Positions 19,501 to 26,674 of a DNA stretch of 26,674 bases are shown here, piece by piece. Origin of the DNA: Poronia punctata. Lineage: Eukaryota; Ascomycota; Sordariomycetes; Xylariales; Xylariaceae. The stretch covers positions 1-26,674 of the forward strand of contig MU401821.1 of the NCBI GenBank assembly GCA_022579005.1. Reading direction: 5' to 3'. The position numbers were made by a program, and so were the translations under genes. How positions within the stretch are numbered: position 1 is the stretch's first letter; each line of letters starts with the position of its first letter. Below the pieces are notes generated by a model, which ran no database searches, was not told where the DNA came from, and worked only from the letters and a program-made list of their open reading frames with translations.

Positions 19501-21030
19501 TATTTTTAGTTATTTTATATTATAAAATCTTATTACTTATACTTTATATTATAATTATTAATTTATTTAATTATTAAAATAATATTTAAGCTTTATTATA
19601 AAAGTATAATTAAAATATGCTAACTTAATTAAAGCAACTTACTATTTTAATTATATAAAAAAAAAATTTATTATTATACTAATTACTAACTTTTTTATTT
19701 ATATTAATAAATTTGCTTTTAAAATTTAAAGTTTATTATTTTTACTTGCGCTTTTTATTTTTAAAGTAATTAAAGCTTATTTTTTTATTTTTTTTACTAA
19801 GGTTGCTTAACTAATTATTAATAATAATGCAAACTAGTTTAATATAAATATATTAATATATTTTTATATTGCTACTATACTAAGTAGGTTTTTTTTTTAT
19901 TTATACTTATTTTATATTAATTATTAGTAGCTATAATAAATAAGCAGCTAGCTAAATTAAACAATGCTAGCTTATAATTAAAGCGTTATAAAATTAAAAA
20001 TGCACTTTTTTAAAACTTTTATATTATTAAAGCTTAAAACTATGTAGCTACTATATTATAAAGTTAAAAAAAGTATAAAAATGCTAAATAAAAGCTATAT
20101 TAGCAAATTAAGCAAAAGCAAAATAATTAAAAAAAGAAATATAGCTATTTTTATTAAAAACTAGCAAGCTATATTAAATATAATTATTAAAAAAGTATAT
20201 ATATTATAATAAGTTTTATTATTATTTATATTATATTATTATTTTAACTTTATAGCTATAAAAAAAACGTTTATTTAAAATAAATTGCTAAGCAATATAA
20301 TATTAAGTATTAACTTTAACGTTTTTATAGTTTACTTTAGTTTATATTATTTTATTATAATTTTAACTATATTATAATTAATAATAAGCTTGCTATTAAA
20401 GTATATATTTTTAATAGTAGCTTATTTTAAATTTAACTTAGTAATATAATTAAAAAAAGCTATTTTAATAATTATAAAAGCAATATATATTATATATAAA
20501 ATATATTTAAAAATACTAAATAGTTTAATTTTTTTAAGTACTTAAAAAACTTTATTTAATAAATAGTTAGTTTATATGCTAGTAAATAAAATATAAGCTA
20601 CTTTTAAATAACTAATATATATAGTAAAACGCTATATAAATAAGTTTAAAAAAAGTTATTATAGTATATTTTATTATTTTTTATATACTTTATATTTACT
20701 AATATTATATAGTAATTATTAATTAACTTTTTAAAGCTAGTTAATATTTAATATTATATAAAATAAGCATATATTATTAATAATATATTATTAAAGCTAA
20801 TTTAATATAGTTACTAGCTACTTTATTTTTAAAAATTTTTTATTTAATACTTAGTAAAGTATTATATAAGTGTTTATAATTAAATAAGCTTAATTAATAT
20901 AAAATTAGTATATTTTTAACTTTTATAAATAACTTGCTACTTTATATATAAAATATAAAAATGCTTTTATATTAATAATATTAATTTTTTTTTAATAAAA
21001 TAAAAAAGTAGCGTTATTAAAACCTAGTCT
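13588..21030. repeat. Large AT-rich, RIP-like degraded block
   Basis: 7.4 kb of almost pure A/T with stop codons in all frames. In a hand count of 16021-16320, 18 of 19 C residues are followed by T, one by G and none by A; the five TpG (CpA on the other strand) are all in TGC. This loss of CpA is the classic RIP footprint. No element ends or coding relics can be recognised apart from the 50-bp minisatellite. The original content was probably transposons, mutated beyond recognition (inference). Confidence 0.7.
14311..14570. repeat. 50-bp minisatellite, five copies
   Basis: Units begin at 14311, 14361, 14411, 14461 and 14511, with a sixth partial start at 14561. Each carries TACTTTTAATTAATTAA, then a TAATAGCTTATATTATTAATATATATTAAA-like part. 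Copies differ at a few positions, mostly T/C or A/G. The regular 50-bp register is unlike the irregular AT DNA around it. Confidence 0.85.
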
Positions 21031-21125
21031 TATAAATAACAGATCTATAGATCCGTATTGCAATAATCGCCCTAAGTAGGTTTTTATAGTATATAGACCC
21101 CTTTAAGGCTATCTAGCCTTATTTT
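21031..21125. other. Small GC-richer islet inside the AT block
   Basis: A short stretch with much higher GC than its surroundings, containing AGATCTATAGATCC, ATCGCCCTAAGTAGG and a perfect hairpin AAGGCT-ATCT-AGCCTT (21105-21120). Further GC-richer scraps follow to about 21355 (GATAAGATCCC, AAGGCCGTAC). There is no coding frame. It may be a less mutated end of a transposon or the junction between two old repeats. Confidence 0.4.
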
Positions 21126-24100
21126 AATAGTTAGTTAATTTATTTATATTTTATTATATAAACTTAATACTATTAATTTAGTAGCTAGCAATACTATTTA
21201 ATTAGCTGCACTATAACTATATACTATTATATAAAAGATAAGATCCCTATAGTATAAAAAACTTAAATTTATTAATAAAAAAGACAATACTATTAAAATT
21301 ATTTAAAATAATAAGATTTTTTAGCTAAAAAACACAATAATAAAAAAAGGCCGTACTTTAAAGCTTTACTTTTTATATTCTTACTATTTTTATTTTTAGC
21401 AACTATTTTTTTTATTTTTTTTAAATTTTAGTATTTATAATATAAGTTATACGTTATACTATACTAGTAAATAAAAAAACTAATTATTAAAAAGTTATTA
21501 CTTTTAAATTATTAAAAAAGTATTACTTTTAAATTAAAAAAGTATTTTTTTATTAAAAAAGCATACTTTACTACACTTTTTTATAAATAATATATAAACA
21601 ATATGCTAATATATTGCTATTATAAAGTTTTTAAAAAATAAAGAAAACAAATACATTAACTAAGTAAAAATAAATTTAAAAATAAACTACTTTAAAAGCA
21701 TTGTAAACAAATACTTAAAACTTTAATAAAAATAGCTAACTTAATTTATAAAATAAATAAGCTAAATACTAGCTCTTTTACTTTATTTTGCAAGCTAGTA
21801 AGTAAACAAATAAACATTTAATGCTAAAGTAAACAAACTATATAATTAAGCAATATAATTATATAAAAACTATAAAAATACTTTATTAAAAAAATAATAA
21901 TTATTAAATAAATAGCATACTTTTAAAAAACAAAAACTTTTTATATTTAATTTAAACTAAATACTTTTAAACAATAGCTTATTAGTACTATTAGTACTAA
22001 ACCTAGCTTATTAAACGTTAGCTTTTTGCTTAATAAATATAATAATAACATTTTTGCTAGCAAAAAAGTTTATAAAATTATTATATTAACTACTTGCTAA
22101 AGCTTTTAAATTTTTAAAACTTATAAATAAGCAGTAACTAATACTAAAAATATTAAGCAAAAAAAAAAAAAAATATAATAGCTTTTAACATACTTTTAAA
22201 TAAAACTAACAACGTTATAAAGATAATAAAAATAATAGCTTAAACACTTTATTTACTTTAGCAAAACTAAGCTAATTAATAAAGTTAGTTTAACTAAAAA
22301 AACTACAATAATAACTTTTATAATTAAAAAATCTACTAAGTAAAATATTTTTACTTAAATATTAACATATTTTTTAAACAAAGTAATTATATTACTATTA
22401 AATTAAATACTTATTAGCAAAATGTTTTCTTATTTAAAAATAGCGTTAAAAAATACTTAAAAAATCTAGCTAAAGCTAAAATTATTTAGCAAGACTTTTT
22501 TTAACTTTTAAAAGAAAACGTATAAGCTTAGTAGTTAAAAAAATGTTTTTTAAAGCTTTAAACATTTATATTAGCAAATACTACTTTAGCACTTTATAAC
22601 TTATATTAAAGATTTTAAATGCTAATTATAAACGCTTTAGCTATGCTATATTACCTAAACAATCTTTTTAATATAAAAAAGCTAAAAAAAACAAATTTAT
22701 TAAATTATAAGCTATAAAAATAATTTAATATATAAAAGCAGCAAAATTAAATACTTTTATTTAATAGCTCACTTAAATTTATAATATAATTTATTTTCTT
22801 TTTTAATAACTTATTATTAAACTAAATGCTAATATTAAGTTTTATAACTATTTTATATATTTAAAAAAAAAAGCTATAACGTATAAATAAGCAATTACTT
22901 AAACAAATATATTTATTAACTAAAAACTTTTTAAAAATATATATATTTTTATACTAATATATATATATAATACTAAAAGTAATATTAAAAAAAATTAAAA
23001 AGATATATATTAAAAATATAACTAAAGTTAGGCTAGCTATAAAAATAAAAACAATAATAAAAAAAAATATTAAAATAATAATTAAAAAGAATATTAAAAT
23101 AATAGTTAAAAAAGATATTAAAATAATAACTAAAAAAAATATTAAAACTATAATTAAAAAAGATATTATAGCAACAATTAAAGTAAAAGTTATAATAATA
23201 AGCAAAGCAAAAGTAAAAATAATAAATATTAATAGCAAAATAGCTTTTTAAGATTTAAAAAAAGCAAACGTAATAACTATAAATATTATTATTATTAATA
23301 AAATAAATAAGTTAAATAACTTAAAAATAAACATTATATTATAAACAATACTTATATTGCTTTTAATTAAAACAATAAAAAATTGCAAGAGTTATAGCTT
23401 ATATAAAAAAGCTATTTTTTTTAAAAAAAAATCTTTAATTAAAAAAAAAAACAATATAGCTTATAATACTATAAAAGTAAATAATTAATATATTAATTTT
23501 TACTTATTATTTTAAATAATTATTAAATTATTATTTATTATTTTAAAAATTAAAAAAATATATAAAAAATATTATACTTTATTTTTATTACGTAATAAAT
23601 ATATAATATACGTTATAAAATTTTTTTATTAAACTATAATATTTAAATATTAATAGCTAATAGTAAAAAAAATATAAAATAATAAAGTTTTACTTAATTA
23701 GTTTAACTTAATAAAAGCATTTTTAGTAACTAATAATAAACTATATTTTAAAAATAAAATATATATAAATACTAAACTTAAACAAATAATAGCACGTATA
23801 GCTTTACTAAAGTATATATATACTAAAACTTTTGCTAGATATTTTAAATAAAAAAATATATTTACTATATATGTAAATTTAAAAGCATTAAATAATATAG
23901 TTAGTTAACATTTTTTAAATAACTTAAAAATATAATATAAAATATATAACGCTTTAATTTTTATAATTTATATAAGTATAAAAAGTATAATTTAATTATA
24001 AAAACAAGCAATGTTTTTTATTAAGTTGCAAATAAAATTAAAAATAAAAGTATATATAAATATTATTATATAGCTTTATTATAATATTAAACTATAATTA

Positions 24101-26674
24101 TTACTTAAAACACTATAGTTTAATAAGTATGCTATTATTTTAAATATTTTATAATAACGTTTATATGTTAGTTTTGCAGCAAATATAGCTATACTAATTT
24201 AAATATAATATAAATACTTTTTTATTATAAAAAAAGTAATTGTTTATATAAATATTGTTATTTTAGCTTACTTAGCAATTATAATTTTAGTATAATATAT
24301 TAATTTATTTAATAACTACTATTTAAAATAAATGCGTTAATATATATTTATAACGTTATTATTAAAACTAGTAAAAGTAATTTTTAACGTAAAAATACTA
24401 AAGTATATAATATATATAAATATAACTAATAAACTAATTAAACTATATAAAAATTTAAAGCTTAATATAATATAAAACCTAAATATAAATAGTATAAAAA
24501 GCATTTATTAAACTAATATTTATATATTTATTATATTTATTTTTTATAAAATAAGCTAAAAAAACTTTAACTTAAATAATTAAATACTAACTTTTTTTTA
24601 AATTAAAATAAATAATTTTAAATAAGCTTAGTATATAATAGCTGCTAAAAACTATAATATTTTATTATAAATTTTACTAATAACTAATATAAAAAATTAG
24701 TATAAAAAGCTAATAAAAGTAAAATATATTTTCTTTATACTAACTAATAAAAAAGTTTATATATTTAATAAAAAGCTATAATATACTATAAAATTTAAAT
24801 TTTTTTTAAAATAATATAATATTTAAACAAAAAAAAGTATTATTTTAATGCTAAAAAAAAAAAGCTATATATAAACTTAGTTATAAAATAGCAAAACTAG
24901 TAAAAACGCACTTATTTATATAAATTAAGTTTAAAAAACTAATAAATTTTAAATAAAATATTTAATAAGTTATATAACTAAAACAAGCTTTATTAAATAA
25001 AAAAACCTAGTTTTTTTAGTAGCTTAATATTTATTATATAAAAAATAATTAAAAAAAAATAAAAAAGCAAAGTTGTTATTAATTTTAAATTACTTAACAA
25101 TATTATAATTTTAAATATTTACTTAATACTATTATAAAACAACATAATAGCAAACTTTAAAAAAAAAAATTATTATAGTTTATAATATAACTTTTTTTTT
25201 TTACTAGCTTTTAATTTATACTAAATATAAAAATAAAATAGTAGTTATATTTTTTAAAAAACTTAAAGTATTAAGCGTAGCGCTTATAAAATTTAAAAAT
25301 AGCCTAGCTTATATATAATAATTTATAAATTAATAACTATAACTATATAAAAACTATTATAAAGCATATATAAACAATATTGTTATATTTAATAATACTT
25401 AAAAAAATTACTATAAACATTTATATAAAGTGCTTGCTTTGTTTTAAAAAATAAAACTAGTTATTTTACTAATAAAATTATTTTATATATACTTTATAGT
25501 AAAATTACTAAAACTAAAAGTAAACAAATTAAAAGTAGCTATTATAAAAGCTTATATAAAAGCTATTACTAAAATTAAAATACTAATAATACTTAGTAAT
25601 TTAAAAATATATATTAAAATAATAATATAGTTATATAAATATATACTATAGTTTTAGTAAAAAATTAAACTACTTTAAAAAAAAAAAATAGCTATGCTTA
25701 TAAAAAAAAAGCAAATATAAAAGTTGCTAATAAAAAACTTTTTAAGCTATAAAAAGTAAACGTTAAAAAAGTTATTTTAACTAATACTAGTAAAAAAATA
25801 AAGTTTTAATATTATATAGCATAACTTTACTAAGTTAAATTATTTAAAATATTAAAATTTTAATAAATAAGTTTTTTTAAAAATTAATGCTTTTATAAAA
25901 CAAGATTATAAAGTAATAATATTTTATATTAATAACTTAATATAAAATAAAAGTTTTATTTTTATAGCTAAAGTTAAACTTATAATATACTTTAGTAAAA
26001 TACTAATAAAAGCAAAAAGAAAAATACTATATAATAAAGCTAAAAGTAGCGTATTTAGTATAGCTTTATAAACAAATTAAACTATAACTTTAGTTATATA
26101 AAATGCTTATAATAATCTTTATAAACTATAAAGCAATAAAAAGCATAGTTAACTAAAAAAACATAACTATAATAAATATTATTAAAATAAACCTTTGCTT
26201 AGTTTAAGTATTAATATACTTAAATTAATATTATTTTAATATAAAGCATATTTTAAGTAAAGTAAACTTAGTACTAAATACATTATTATAGTTACTTATA
26301 ATGCTAAACTAAAAAAACTATAAAAAAGCATAGCTTAAAAAAAATAATATATTAAATAATATTAGTAATAAATTTGCTTATTTAATATATAATATATAAA
26401 TGTTTTAAAACTTTAAAAAAAAATTAATTAAAAAATACTAAAAAAATAAAGTAATAGCTAAAATTATTATAAAAATAAATATAAACAATATAGTACTAAA
26501 AATGTAATTTTAATGCAAAAATAAACTTTTATATTATATACTATAACAAAAACTAAAAAAACTAGTAATACTAGCTAATTATTTATAAAAAATCTTATAT
26601 AAAGTATATAATAAAAAGCATTATTTTAAACTTAAACAAATAATAAAAAACTTTAAAAAATATATTATAAAAAA
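21126..26674. repeat. AT-rich block, strand-skewed in its first part
   Basis: AT-rich and stop-saturated to the window end. From about 21300 to 23450 it differs from the preceding block: CpA words such as AACA and TACA are common on the + strand, and C outnumbers G (41 to 27 by hand count over 22201-22620). Further right, at 24001-24240, the skew is gone. The only long open frame is the low-complexity product of the 24-bp repeat, not a gene. Confidence 0.6.
23067..23162. repeat. 24-bp tandem repeat, four clear copies
   Basis: Units at 23067-23090, 23091-23114, 23115-23138 and 23139-23162, each of the form ATATTAAAATAATAATTAAA plus four purine-rich bases, with more diverged copies at both ends. 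As 24 is divisible by three, the repeat keeps a minus-strand frame open (22954-23238) that would encode a monotonous Ile/Phe/Leu chain; this is an effect of the repeat. Confidence 0.75.

Noticed and set aside
22954..23238. 94-aa Ile/Phe/Leu-rich frame on the minus strand
   Set aside because: Produced by the 24-bp AT tandem repeat; composition is that of low-complexity DNA, not of a membrane protein gene.
13588..26674. Mitochondrial DNA as an explanation for the AT-rich block
   Set aside because: No rRNA, tRNA or respiratory genes and no long frames under any code I tried by eye; CpA loss and RIP-like transitions in the nearby LTRs fit nuclear RIP better.

Overview
The window looks like nuclear DNA of a filamentous ascomycete (Pezizomycotina). 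Its genes are split by short GT-AG introns of 55-105 bp with CTNAY-type branch sites, and the protein families are typical fungal ones. GC-balanced DNA is set abruptly beside extremely AT-rich, stop-saturated DNA of the kind left by repeat-induced point mutation (RIP). I cannot name the species.

Layout. Bases 1-235 are AT-rich. Bases about 240-11520 form a GC-balanced island. From about 11520 to the window end the DNA is AT-rich and has no credible gene. The island holds three secondary-metabolism-type genes side by side: an O-methyltransferase (OMT1, + strand, 5 exons, 393 aa), a second O-methyltransferase (OMT2, - strand, 5 exons, 420 aa) lying tail to tail with OMT1, and a PLP-dependent class I/II aminotransferase or ACC-synthase/C-S-lyase-like enzyme (+ strand, 7 exons, 473 aa) that diverges from OMT2 across a 669-bp shared promoter. 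Then come an HNH-nuclease-domain protein (- strand, 268 aa), about 2.9 kb without a convincing gene, and a small Cys-rich hypothetical protein (+ strand, 138 aa) close to the AT boundary. I rebuilt the exon models by hand from splice consensus, frame continuity and family motifs; ORF scanning alone breaks all three biosynthetic genes.

The AT-rich part contains one clearly structured mobile element, a TRIM-like non-autonomous LTR retrotransposon at 12770-13587. It has two 202-bp LTRs, a purine tract beside the 3' LTR and a 5-bp target duplication (TAAAT). By hand count the LTRs differ at 24 positions, all of them transitions, with no gaps. The block also holds a 50-bp minisatellite, a 24-bp tandem repeat, a cluster of TTAAGTACTTAA-type palindromes and a small GC-richer islet near 21031-21125.

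How the genes may work together (inference). Two O-methyltransferases and a PLP enzyme under a partly shared promoter suggest the tailoring part of a small-molecule pathway. No NRPS, PKS, terpene synthase, transporter or pathway regulator is present here, so the set is either the edge of a larger cluster cut off by AT-rich DNA, an orphan mini-cluster, or a relic. OMT1 has a degraded SAM-binding motif, whereas OMT2 looks intact.
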